This document shows positions 52,487 to 62,741 of a DNA stretch of 64,000 nt, one piece after another. Below the pieces are notes generated by a model. The model searched no databases. It saw nothing but the letters and a program-made list of their open reading frames with translations, and was not told where the DNA came from. The first letter of the stretch is position 1; every line of letters begins with the position of its first letter. The position numbers and the translations under genes are program-made. Source of the stretch: Chaetoceros tenuissimus (Eukaryota; Bacillariophyta; Thalassiosirophyceae; Chaetocerotales; Chaetocerotaceae); the NCBI GenBank assembly GCA_021927905.1, contig BLLK01000051.1, positions 868,001 to 932,000 of the forward strand, read 5' to 3'.

Positions 52487-53192
52487 TGCTATCTAGCTTT
52501 ACTTCTTGCTTATGTAAAGAAAATGAAAACATCGAGTGAGAGTGTGGGTAAAAATAAAGGGAAGAACATCCTCTCGCTTGATTTCTGCGACACGATACTT
52601 TTTCAGCGATAGGATTGATACAGATAAAGTACTTACGAGTACTGGTACTGGCTGTTCCCTCCACACGACCGAATCCTTTTTAAGGCTAATTTATTATCGA
52701 TCTCAATTTTTTGACCGTGTCATTGTATATATATAATGAAGTAAAACTGCGTTGGTCATTGGTCCCGTTTCACATCATTGCATGCACAAGAACATAGGAA
52801 GTCTGAAAAGCTAATACATTTCTAATTTTTAGAGGCCAGAAATGGCACCTCTGGTAGGCAAATCAGTGTTACCTAGTACTTCTATGTAGCATAATTTCGA
52901 TTATGTAGTGACACGATGGTTTCTATGAAACAAAGTGATCAATAACAGAACAAGATAGGAATAATATATGTAGTTATAGAAATACAGAATGCTGTATACA
53001 GATCAAATTCTCATCACCTCATATTCTCTAACTCATTCAAAAAGCATGGGAAATACTCATCCTTCAAGTCAAGTCCGTGAGATGAAAATACATTACATAC
53101 ATTCTCTATCCAAACAATTCTCCGGATGCTCTCTCTAAGTTGCAATTTTTCTTTACCGATATACATAACCATTTTCTCTACTAGCGCCAACC
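52487..53192. other. Spacer containing a decayed MYND-gene tail
   Basis: The part 53014-53192 (minus strand) encodes IRRIVWIENVCNVF..HGLDLKDEYFPC, similar to the C-terminus of the neighbouring MYND gene (RFDRECVRFLEDGLGLKDKCFPC). The remainder is the promoter of the Cys-rich gene. Confidence 0.5.
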
Positions 53193-54440
53193 TCATGACA
53201 TTGATTGATATTTACAAGGGAAGCACTTATCCTTCAAGCCTAATCCATCCTCTAGAAATCTTACACATTCTCGATCAAATCGTCTTCTCATCCTCGACTC
53301 TTTCTCTTTGTTTCTAGATTCTCTTGCGTCCTTCCATTTTCTATAGGCCTTGTAGAGAGGACATAGAATCTCATGACCAATACGCATTCCATGCCATGCC
53401 TCGTTTTTCCAAGTCATTCGTTGATGATCAATGCTACAATAGCAAGCTACCCGGCATCCACTGCATACATATTGTACCTCGGTTGGTGTGGCAGCTTGGC
53501 CGCATGAGTAACAACTATCTTTGATAAGATGGGAGGGATCTAGTACAGGAGAAGCGGATTGAAGGCAGGCCTCAAGCAACACTTGAGGCGTATTGATCAT
53601 TCGTTCCCTTTCATCCTTGTTGTGTAGAGTATGAGTAAGGTAGTACCATTGTGCAAATACCAAGCAATATTCAAAACTCTTATTGTATTCTATTGGATGC
53701 TTTACCTGTAACGAGGTAATGAGTCTTTTCATGGTGGAGAAATCTTTCCTTCGCATTTCTAATCTCTGGTGGAAGTCAAGTCTATATTGTTCAAGGTAAG
53801 TCAATGCTAAAGACAACTTGGTCTTGGATGGTTTCCGCATTAGAGGCCCACACGTTATTTCTAGTCTAATTGCAGAATCAAATTGCTTATGAGCACGAAA
53901 TATAGCTATAGCTTCCATAAAAATTATACTAGCGATATTCCCTTCCATCGAGATGAAATGAGTGAAGTCTGAAAGTTTACACTCTTGACCATGAAGTCGA
54001 AACATGATGAGCTGATAATAGAGAATGAAAAAGTCTCGAAATTGTGGACTATGAGTCTTGTGTTTTGATCCTGTCATGACGATATTGTACAAATCGATCG
54101 CTGCATTGTAGTTCTTCCTATCATACTCAAAGGTCAGTAGAGAGAAATATGCACTTTCTCGGTTGTCTTTGGTAAATACCAACAATTCCTTCTTTGATTC
54201 TAAAAGTCGAATAGCCTGTCTTATCTGCTTGATAGCTTTTGAGAACATCCCCTCCCTCAGATCGTCAGCTGCTCCGTCCATTAGCTTGTCACTCTCCCTG
54301 ATAACTGTAGAATAAAGGTGAGTGTTTTTCAAGATATGATCGAATCAATTTGCTCAGTAGAAAAAGATCATTCGATACTCACTCTTGTCTGCTTCTTTTC
54401 TATCTTCCTTCTGCTTCCTTCTCTTTCCTTTCTTCCCCAT
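53193..54440 (-). CDS. MYND-finger protein with 58-nt first exon, paralogue 1
   Basis: Exons complement(53193..54304, 54383..54440), 389 aa. Exon 1 encodes MGKKGKRRKQKEDRKEADK, a basic, possibly nuclear/nucleolar signal. The body (about 20-290) is helical with TPR-like repeats (SKAIKQIRQAIRLLESKKEL, YNAAIDLYNIVM). The C-terminal MYND finger: CYSCGQAATPTEVQYVCSGC, then CRVACYCSIDHQRMTWKNEAW and GHEILCPLYK, followed by KEKESRMRRRFDRECVRF and KDKCFPC. MYND fingers bind proline-rich partners, often in chromatin repression. The upstream block corresponding to the E2F site of its paralogues reads TTTTAAAAAG here, so that site seems to be lost. Confidence 0.75.
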
Positions 54441-55109
54441 AGCAGCAACTTTCGATATCTCTAGTAGAGTTGACGCTGATATTCAAAGTTATGCTCAATT
54501 GTAGGTTTGCTAAAAATGAAAATGCTGTTCTTACTGAAACTATAACTTTGAAACTCAAAATGAAAACAAAAAGAAGCAGTTTTAAAAAGTGTCGCAAATG
54601 GCCTCTTGTCATTGTTAGCTCACTTGCCGAAGATTTGAAGAGAACCGAGGTATTTCCAAGTCCAAGTCATTCCTTCGTATTATAATGCTTCATAGCATTC
54701 TTCTGTTTGCTTCTCTTTTTTTTCCTTCCCCATAGCAGCGACTTTCCATATATAGCAGATATGACGTTGATATTCATAAGGTGCACGCAATTGTAAACTG
54801 TAAAGGAACAAAAAGAAGCAAAATGAACAACATTGTATGAAACAAAGTAATTCCTAGAACAAGATAGGAAAAATAAATATATTATATAAAATAGAATGCA
54901 GTATACAGATCTTTTCTTATCACCTCATATTCTCTATTGCAATATTTATATCAAAGTCAATAACGCATGGGAAACATTATCCAGCAAGCCAATTCCGTAG
55001 GTAAAACTCCATACGTACATTCTCTATGTAAACAATTCTCCGGATACTATCTCTACGTTGCTCATTTTCTTTACCAGCACGTTGTCGCATTTCGCTGCTA
55101 GTAGCAACT
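54441..55109. other. Spacer with promoter block and second decayed MYND tail
   Basis: Contains the paralogue 1 promoter block (GTCGCAAATGGCCTCTTGTC at 54590) and, at 54950-55100 on the minus strand, another decayed tail (RDSIRRIVYIENV). Confidence 0.5.
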
Positions 55110-56364
55110 TTATAGCATCGATTGATATTCACATGGGAAGCACTTATCCTTCAAGTCTAATCCATCCGCTAGAAATCTTACACATTCTCGATCAAATCGT
55201 CTTCTCATCCTCGACTCTTTCTCTTTGTCTCTTGATTTCGTTGCTTCCTTGTATTTTCTATGGGCTTTGTAGAGAGGACACAGAATCTCATGACCAATAC
55301 ATATTCCTTTCCACGCCTCGTTTTTCCAAGTCATTCGCTGATGATCAATGCTACAATAGCAAGCTACTCGACATCCACTACATACAAATTGCACCTCGGT
55401 GGAGGTGGCAGCTTGGCCGCAAGTGTAACAACTGTCTTCACTTAGTTTGGAGTGTTGCGGTAATGGGGAACCTGATGTAAGGATAGCCTCCACCATTTCT
55501 GGAGTCGCATCAATCATTCGTTCCCTTTGTTCCTTGTTATCAATTAGAGTATGAGTCAGATAGTACCACTGTGCGAGCACCAAGCAATATTCAAACCTTG
55601 TATAATATTCTATTGGATACTCTACTTGCAATGAGGTAATCAGGCTATTCATAATATAGAAATCCGTACTTCTCAATTGTGGTCTCCGGTGGAAGTCAAG
55701 TCTATACTGTTCAAGGTACGTCAATGCTAGAGACAACTTGCTCTCAAGTGGACTCCAAATCATAGACCCACATGCCTTTTCTAGTCCAATCGCAGAATCA
55801 AACTGCTTTTGAGCTCGAAAGGCGACTATAGCTTCCATACAAATTACATTTGTAATGCGGTTGCCTTGACGCGAGATGTAATGAGCGAAATCTGAAAGTT
55901 TGCACTCTCTACCACATAGTCTCAACATGATGAGCTGATAATAAAGGTAAAAAGTACCTCGAAATTGGGGACTACAAGTCTTGTGTTTGGATCCTCCCAT
56001 GACAAGATTGTAGCTATCGATCGCTGCCTTGAAATTCTTTCTTTCGTACTCAAAAGTCATGAGAGAGAAAAGTCCGCTTACGTGTTCGTCTCTAGTATAG
56101 ACCATCAATTCCTTCTTTGATTCTAAAAGTTGAATAGCCACTCTCATCTGTTTGACAGCTTTTGAGAACAGCCCCTCCCTTCCGTCGGTATATGCTCCAA
56201 CCATTAGTTTTCCAGACTCCCTGATAACTGAAGAAGGAAGTTGAGTGTTTTAATATGGATTAGAATCAATACGATATAAGAATTCTTTAGATTATTACTG
56301 ACTCACCCTTGTCTGCTTCCTTCTTCGCATCCTTCTGCTTGTTTCTCTTTCCTTTCTTTCCCAT
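55110..56364 (-). CDS. MYND-finger protein with 58-nt first exon, paralogue 2
   Basis: Exons complement(55110..56227, 56307..56364), 79-nt intron, 391 aa. Exon 1 gives MGKKGKRNKQKDAKKEADK. Same architecture as paralogue 1: TPR-like helices (LFSKAVKQMRVAIQLLESKK, FKAAIDSYNLVMGGS), then MYND finger CYTCGQAATSTEVQFVCSGC / CYCSIDHQRMTWK / GHEILCP. Closest to paralogue 1, lying about 1.9 kb downstream in direct orientation, i.e. a tandem duplicate. E2F palindrome 167 bp upstream of the ATG. Confidence 0.75.
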
Positions 56365-56530
56365 CGCAGTGACTTTCACTATCTATAGTAGAGTTGATGT
56401 TGCTATTCAAAGGTACTCTCAGTTGTAGGTTTGCTAAAAATGAAAATGTTTTCATTACTGAAACTGTGAACTTGAGGAGACTTGAGTGCTGAAGGAACAA
56501 AATGAAGCAAAAAGAACCTCTCACTTTAAC

Positions 56531-56542
56531 TTTGGCGCCAAA
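56531..56542. promoter_or_regulatory. E2F/DP-type palindrome upstream of MYND paralogue 2
   Basis: TTTGGCGCCAAA, the perfect E2F consensus (TTTSGCGCSAAA), 167 bp upstream of the paralogue 2 ATG. It sits inside a conserved block that includes CGTAAATGGCCTCTTGTC. Confidence 0.6.
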
Positions 56543-56929
56543 AGGTGAATTCTGATGTCGTAAATGGCCTCTTGTCTCTCTTGGCTCTCTTCCGAAGGTA
56601 TGAAGATAGCTGAGTATTTCTTAATTTAAAGTCAAGTCATTCTTACATCTTATATCAAAAACTATAAAGCGTTTCATACAAATTCACATATGGTATAAAA
56701 AAGTAAATACAATGCAATATGAATATTTTCAAACCAAACTCTCAAAAGATCTTCTATCGGCAGTATTAGGTCACTCCAAATGTTTTTCTATAGACTACGT
56801 AAAAGATTCTTCTTCTTCACCAGGAAAGGAATTTGGAAAATAATTAGCTATTTCTAAGCAGTTGTAGATTGACCGACTGCCTTCCTTTTAATAACAAGAT
56901 CGTTCTTCACCTTGTTGCGTGCAGCCAAC

Positions 56930-56941
56930 TTTGGCGCCAAA
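56930..56941. promoter_or_regulatory. Additional E2F/DP-type palindrome
   Basis: Second TTTGGCGCCAAA, 399 bp from the first, 566 bp upstream of the paralogue 2 ATG and 168 bp past the stop of paralogue 3. May be a remnant of a duplicated promoter. Confidence 0.5.
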
Positions 56942-57108
56942 AGATAAAATGAAGGACAAATTGAATTTAATATAGCAATAGAAAGGAGAAACTATATGTG
57001 TAGAATGTGCCTATTTGAAATCAAATTATTCTTTGATGATAATCTGTGGTTTCTAACAAATCCATGATACATTGTTGATAGGAATCGTCCTCCGTAATCT
57101 CCACGATT

Positions 57109-58417
57109 TCATTTTTTATATTCACAAGGGACGCATTTGTTCTTCAAACCCAATCCATCCGCTAGAAACCTTATACATTCTCGATCAAAGCGTTTTTTCA
57201 TCCTCGATTCTTTCTCTTTGTCTTTGTTCTTCCTAGCTTGTGAAAATTTTCTATATGTTTTGTACAGAGGACAAAGAATCTCATGACCAATACGCATTCC
57301 TTTCACTGCTTCCTTCTTCCAAGTCATTCGCTGATGGTCGATGCTACAATAACAGGCAACTCGACAGCCACTGCATACGTATTGTACCTCGGTGGGGGTA
57401 ACAGCTTGGCAACATGTTGAACAGGCACCTTTACTCTCACTGAGAAATATTGAATTACCTAGGGAAGTACCTAGGAAATGTTTCAAGCAACCCGAAGCAA
57501 TAACAAGATTTTCGTTTGTCTCTCCTTCGTCAAGCTTATGGGTGAGGTAGTACCATTGTGCCAACACTAAAAAGTATTCACTGAAATCATTGTCATGTAT
57601 TGGATGCTCTTCTTCCATATTGTCAAAAAGGGCTTTCATTTCGTGGAAACGATGATATGTCTCTGTTGAATCTGGTTGGCATATTTCTCCTCGGTGGAGT
57701 TCAAGGTATGATTTTGCTAGGAGTAATTTACTAATAAACATAAGCTTATTAGGGAGTGCTGTGCACTTTTCCCATAAACGATATGCTGCATTATATCTCT
57801 TGAGGACTACGAAAGTACCAGATGTTGCATATATATCAAGTATAAAGACTTGTTTCTCATATTTCTGCATCATTTCAATACAATTAAAGACACCATCTTC
57901 GTGGTAATCTTCATTTTCTTTCCTCAACTTGGAGAGTAGATAAAAAAGTTTGATCCTGTAGAAACATGTCTCTGGGGTTGATGGCATTTTAGAAGCATTC
58001 ACGATTTCATACTCATAAGGCAATATGTGTTGGTCGAAACATGCAAGCACTACTTCGTAGTTGCAGCTTTCGTATTCTATTTCCATGAGAGCAGCAAAAT
58101 ATTGACTAAAGAGCATCCAATAGTATTTTTCATCAATGATGGTTCCGATCATCAATGGCTTCTTTGATTCTAGAATGCGAATGGCCTCTCTAACTTCGTT
58201 TTTAGCTTTGGAATGCAAGTTCTTCTTTTTAAAATTGATTTCGGCTGACTCCACAAGTTTGCTGGTTTGTAGAGTAACTGAAATGATAATCCATGTGAGT
58301 CTACTTATTATAAGTATTAGCTCCATTCCTCATAATAGAGTAGAGTACTCGCCACTTACTCTTGTCTATACTGTTATACGTAGCCTTGCGTTTACTTCTC
58401 TTTCCTTTCTTCCCCAT
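57109..58417 (-). CDS. MYND-finger protein with 58-nt first exon, paralogue 3
   Basis: Exons complement(57109..58277, 58360..58417), 82-nt intron, 408 aa. Exon 1 MGKKGKRSKRKATYNSIDK. The most diverged member: the helical body is longer and only partly alignable (SKAKNEVREAIRILESKKPL), the finger begins CSTCCQAVTPTEVQYVCSGC with the usual CYCSIDHQRMTWK and GHEILCPLYK. C-terminal RFDRECIRFLADGLGLKNKC as in the family. Head-to-head with the F-box-like gene 1. E2F palindrome 177 bp upstream; an (AT)n run lies right before the ATG. Confidence 0.75.
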
Positions 58418-59203
58418 AGTATATATATATATATATATTGGTGTTGCTCCGTATTTGTACTCAATTGCAAAATGCTTCAAATCCTGTCTTCAATAGCCCT
58501 TCAAATGTTACTTCTTTACTACCTTGCTGATTGCTGATGTGAAACTTTAGAAGCAGCAGAACAAAATGAAGCAAAAAGAAGCTCTTCTTCCCTTTTGGCG
58601 CCAAAGGCTGAATTTCTATCGCAAATGGCCTATCCTATTTTCGGCTCTCTTTGGAAAATCGAAGAGACTGTTTATAACAATACAAAGTGTCCCATTTGCA
58701 CAAGGCGTTTCAATATCTATGCCAGGTTCATCTATAGAATATTATATTTACTTATTAAAATATATCTGATGGAAATATGGTAGATATTGAAGTAAAGAAA
58801 ATGCAAGTTCAAAACCGAACTTACAAAAATGACTTCTATCTTGGTGTCAATGAAGTGTCAGTGAAGTCAAGTGATACTGCGACTTTTTAGTTTCAACTAC
58901 TGCTGTGCTTGCCATCATGCAGAAGCAAGCGATAGCGATGGAAGCATTCGGAAACTAATATAAACAGCGTATCGAAACTTCTATTTCTCAGTATCTATAC
59001 CCAATCATATGCACCTAGGTAGAACAGTAGAGACACAAATGTAAGAAATCTTGGCTTGGATTGTATGATGCTAGCTAGTCTAGTTGCAATCTACTATCGA
59101 TCTTTAGCGGTCTTGTTCTAGCTAAATCCTTAAAATGCAGCGGAATCATATTCATTCATTCGCTTCTACAACTGACGTTTCTTTTCTTTCTTTATTGCAT
59201 AAG
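58418..59203. promoter_or_regulatory. Bidirectional promoter region, MYND 3 / F-box-like 1
   Basis: 786 bp between divergent genes. Includes an (AT)n run at 58419-58438, the E2F site at 58594 and, nearer the F-box-like gene, AACAGTAGAGACACAAATGT (59022), which recurs at 62550 before the second F-box-like gene. Confidence 0.5.
58594..58605. promoter_or_regulatory. E2F/DP-type palindrome upstream of MYND paralogue 3
   Basis: TTTGGCGCCAAA, 177 bp upstream of the ATG, followed by the conserved ATCGCAAATGGCC and TTGGAAAATCGAAGAGACTG blocks. Confidence 0.6.
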
Positions 59204-60451
59204 ATGGCAACTGAAGAATATCTCGAAAAGCTAGTCAATGCGATACCATGTAATGATGGAGTTCCAAAAGTTGAGGATCTTAGAGCGCATGTCATCAAAC
59301 TTGTGAAAAGTGGAAATGGACCACCAGCAATTGTTGACCCAAGTGCTCCTAAAATCGACGTACTCATTATTGGTGATGAGAATTGTAGCAACTATTTCAG
59401 ATTTTTCAGCATGAATTATTTTATTATCCGCAGGTCCGATAGGACCAATAATGCATCCATGATAGATTTCAATGATTTTCTCACTGGTATGGGAATGGAT
59501 ATTTCTACTTCAGAACTGCATTATGTTTGGAGAAACAATACTTTGAAAGTAAACATTCACGTAGGACAAGCCAATATTGACAGAGCCCTTTATGATATTG
59601 GTATTCAAATGCTTCTTAGATATATGCAAGAAGGATTGATAGACCGTGTCTTCAGTCCTTTCTACAGAGATGAAAACAATACCTTATTCTCAATCTCACA
59701 GGTACCAGACAGGCTACCGATGGTACGAAATGCAGAAATTACAGCAGAGAAATATGAAGAACTTGTTTGGCAACGATTCGAGCATGAAAAGGGTCAACTA
59801 AATATGTGCGATTTTGAAAACCAGAGAGAGTATCATAAAGAGGTAGTAAATTTGTACTCCAATGCGAAGAAAAGGATTACACTCCTAACTCTGAAGTCAA
59901 AACTCTTGGAAAATGCAAATAGAATGGTATCCAGGAAGATAGTTGTTTCTCGTCAGAAGGCAGATGGTTATGGCGATTGTCCTTTCCTTTCCCTTCCAGC
60001 CGAGATACATACCAACATCCTCCAATTCCTACAATGTCGACTAAATGGCGTGTGCCTGTTACTGAAGCTATCAAACTCCCTAGATTTTGGGGACTTGCTC
60101 CGATTCAGAGTGGTGTCGAAATCTTGCAACAAAATCTTTTGTGACGCTTTTCATTCTTCCATAGTGAAGAAACCCAGCCATTTCGCAGAATATTTGAGAG
60201 ATGATTCTTCCACAGCGAATGAAGATCATAGCGGCATTGACGAGGGGAGTGAAGAGAAACAGGTTCGTTTCCATTATTTTGATGATTTGTTTGAAGGTAT
60301 AAGTCCTCGAGAGGTTGTCAAGACTTTTAATGAACTGCTTTCAGATGAAGAGCGTGATACTTTTGATCGTAAAGAAATTGAAATTAGTAGAGAAGAATTG
60401 AAAGGAGAAATGAAGTGCATCTGTCGGGCTTCGTATAATGCCTTCTTTTGA
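59204..60451 (+). CDS. F-box-like protein, copy 1
   Basis: 415 aa from ATG 59204; an in-frame ATG at 59135 would add 23 residues but is not conserved in the second copy, so the later start is preferred. N-terminal half shared with copy 2: EEYLEKLVNAIPCND, GNGPPAIVDPSAPKI, HVGQANIDRALYDIGIQMLL. The segment FLSLPAEIHTNILQFLQC..., separated by about 15 residues from LLRFRVVSKSCNKIFCDAF, resembles an F-box (LP.EI...IL.FL....L...R.VSK.....). Very acidic, low-complexity C-terminal region. Function unknown; SCF adaptor possible. Confidence 0.65.
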   Translation: MATEEYLEKLVNAIPCNDGVPKVEDLRAHVIKLVKSGNGPPAIVDPSAPKIDVLIIGDENCSNYFRFFSMNYFIIRRSDRTNNASMIDFNDFLTGMGMDISTSELHYVWRNNTLKVNIHVGQANIDRALYDIGIQMLLRYMQEGLIDRVFSPFYRDENNTLFSISQVPDRLPMVRNAEITAEKYEELVWQRFEHEKGQLNMCDFENQREYHKEVVNLYSNAKKRITLLTLKSKLLENANRMVSRKIVVSRQKADGYGDCPFLSLPAEIHTNILQFLQCRLNGVCLLLKLSNSLDFGDLLRFRVVSKSCNKIFCDAFHSSIVKKPSHFAEYLRDDSSTANEDHSGIDEGSEEKQVRFHYFDDLFEGISPREVVKTFNELLSDEERDTFDRKEIEISREELKGEMKCICRASYNAFF

Positions 60452-60786
60452 ATAGTGGAATAGAACAAGATTGAGGGAGAGATATAGGCATTCATCATTA
60501 TTTGAATTGAAGATTTGACTAGGGAACTAGATGTTTACTATGAAACACAGATTCGACATGTACAAGATAGGATAAATAAATATAGTAATACTCGTAGTAA
60601 CATAAGATGCATTTCTCATATAAAAATTTGTATTACCTCTTATTCTCTTTTTCAACATTGCATTGGAAATATTTATCCTTGAAGCCAATTCCGTGAGATA
60701 GAAATACATACGTACATTCTCTCTGAGCGATTCTCCAACTTAGATGCTCTCCTTTCCAAGCCAATTTTTTTCCTACGCCAACGTTC
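60452..60786. other. Spacer with a third decayed MYND tail
   Basis: 60640-60780 (minus strand) resembles the tail pieces downstream of paralogues 1 and 2 (CGTACATTCTCT, GCCAATTCCGTGAG), with several stops. Confidence 0.45.
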
Positions 60787-62048
60787 TTACATCGATTGAT
60801 ATTCATAAGGGAAGCATTTGTTCTTCAAGCCTAATCCATACTCGAGAAACCTTACACACTCTCTATCCAAGCACGTATATGAGTATGTTAGGAGTGCGAC
60901 TTCACTTGCAAGTTTATATTTTCGGTAGGCCTTGTATAAAGGACATAGAATCTCATGACCAATACGCATTCCCCTCACTGCCTCCTTCTTCCAAGTATTT
61001 CGCTGATGGTCAATACTACAATAGCAAGCTACCCGGCAGCCACTGCATATATATTGTACCTCGGTGGAGGTAGCAGTTTGACCGCATGTGTAACAACAGT
61101 CCTGTTTCATTTTGGGCATGTACAAGCCTCCCTCTGTAGCTAATATTGAAGAGTAAAGGAATTGATCAACAAACTTTATTGCCCTAGTGATGCTTTCTTC
61201 TTGAGCACTTTTGTCTGCAACTAGTGTATGAGTAAGATAGTACCACTGTGAAAGTACCATGTAATAAGTATTGAAACCGAATTTCTCTACTGGATACTCT
61301 GCCTGCACTGAGGTAATGAGGCTATTCATAGTGGAGAAATCTGTTTTTCTCGTTTGTGATCTCTTGTGGAAGTCAAGTCTATATTGCTCAAGGTAAGTCA
61401 AAGCTAGAGACAACTTAGTCTTGAATGGATTTCGCTTTATAGACCCACACGTCATTTCAAGTCTGATTGCAGAATCAAATTGCTTTTGCGTTCTAAATGC
61501 GAATATAGCTTCGGTATAAATCATTCCTACGGCGGTCATGGCGGTCATTTCTTCCTGTGAGATGTAATCAATAAAATCTGTAATTTGGCACTCTTGACCA
61601 TTCAGTCTCAACATGACGAGCTGATGAAGAAGTGCGATATCTCCAGCTTCTATACGGAGGTGTCTAGATATTGTAATGAAGTAGTTGTAACAATCTAATG
61701 CTGCCTTGTAATTCCTTCTTTGGTACTCAAAACGTACGAGAATATCACACACAGATAAGTGTAGGTCTCTGGTATAGACCATCAATTCCTTCTTTGATTC
61801 TAAAAGTCGAAGAGCCTGTCTGTACTGATTGGCAGCTTTTGAAAACAAACACTCTGTTTCGTTGTTCCATCCTTCGTCCATTAGCTTATTGTACTCCCTG
61901 ATTACTGAAAAAGAAAGAAGATAAGTGCTTTCAATATGGATACGAATCAATTCGCTATACCCAGGAGAACAAGATAATTTTGAAACTCACTCTTGTCTGC
62001 TTCTTTTTTCGCATCCTTCTGCTTGCTTCTTTTTCCTTTCTTTCCCAT
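60787..62048 (-). CDS. MYND-finger protein with 58-nt first exon, paralogue 4
   Basis: Exons complement(60787..61904, 61991..62048), 86-nt intron, 391 aa. Exon 1 MGKKGKRSKQKDAKKEADK. Closer to paralogues 1-2 than to 3 (KTKLSLALTYLEQYRLDFHK, SAIRLEMTCGSIKRNP). Finger CYTCGQTATSTEVQYICSGC / CYCSIDHQRNTWKKEAV / GHEILCPLYK. The linker after the finger (KYKLASEVALLTYSYTCLDR) lacks the KEKESRMRRR run of the other members. Head-to-head with the damaged F-box-like copy 2; E2F site 163 bp upstream. Confidence 0.75.
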
Positions 62049-62741
62049 GCTAGCTACGTATGCAATCTATACAGTGATAGACATGAGTTGAAGTTGTGGA
62101 CTTAGGAGAGTTGTTCCAAATTCAAGTGAATCCTTTTCTCTGTTTTGAAATGTTCCTTCGTCACTGGAACAACACCAGGAACAAAATGAAGCAAAAAGAA
62201 TCTCCTCCATTTTGGCGCCAAAAAGCTCAGCATCGCAAATGGCCTCTTGTCTTGTTCGGCTCTCTTTGGAAAATCGAAGAGACTGTTCAACAATACAAAG
62301 TGTCCCCTTGATACCTATGACAGGTTCATCTATAGAATATTCTATTTATTTATAAATATATCTGTGGAAGGTATAATGAGGTAATTTACAAATAAATTCT
62401 ATCTTGTTGTCGATGAAGTCAACTGATAGTGCGACTTTTCAGTCTCACCTTTTCCCACAGCCCCAGATGATTCGATTCAATTGCAATTTCAATTGAAGTT
62501 AACACTCCTCCAGTTCAATCCACGCATTTATAGGCCAATCACAGTATTTAGAACAGTAGAGACACAAATGTAAGAAATCTTGGCATCTCTTCGAAGAACG
62601 ATGCTAGCAGCTAGCCTAGTTGTCTCATTATCTACGAATCTTGCAGCGGTCTTATTCTATCTAGTCTTCAAATTGCCTCGGAATCACGCACATTCATACA
62701 CAACTGAAACTAACGTCACTTTTCTTTCCTTACTTTATTAG
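62049..62741. promoter_or_regulatory. Bidirectional promoter region, MYND 4 / F-box-like 2
   Basis: 693 bp, homologous in both halves to 58418-59203, which shows that the divergent gene pair was copied as a unit or shares a common layout. Confidence 0.5.
62211..62222. promoter_or_regulatory. E2F/DP-type palindrome upstream of MYND paralogue 4
   Basis: TTTGGCGCCAAA, 163 bp upstream of the ATG, inside the same conserved block (CAAATGGCCTCTTGTC, TTGGAAAATCGAAGAGACTG). Confidence 0.6.

Larger units (their letters stand above)
56365..57108. other. Spacer with two E2F-type sites
   Basis: Promoter of paralogue 2 plus 3' flank of paralogue 3. Both E2F palindromes (56531, 56930) are listed separately. 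No gene seen. Confidence 0.5.
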
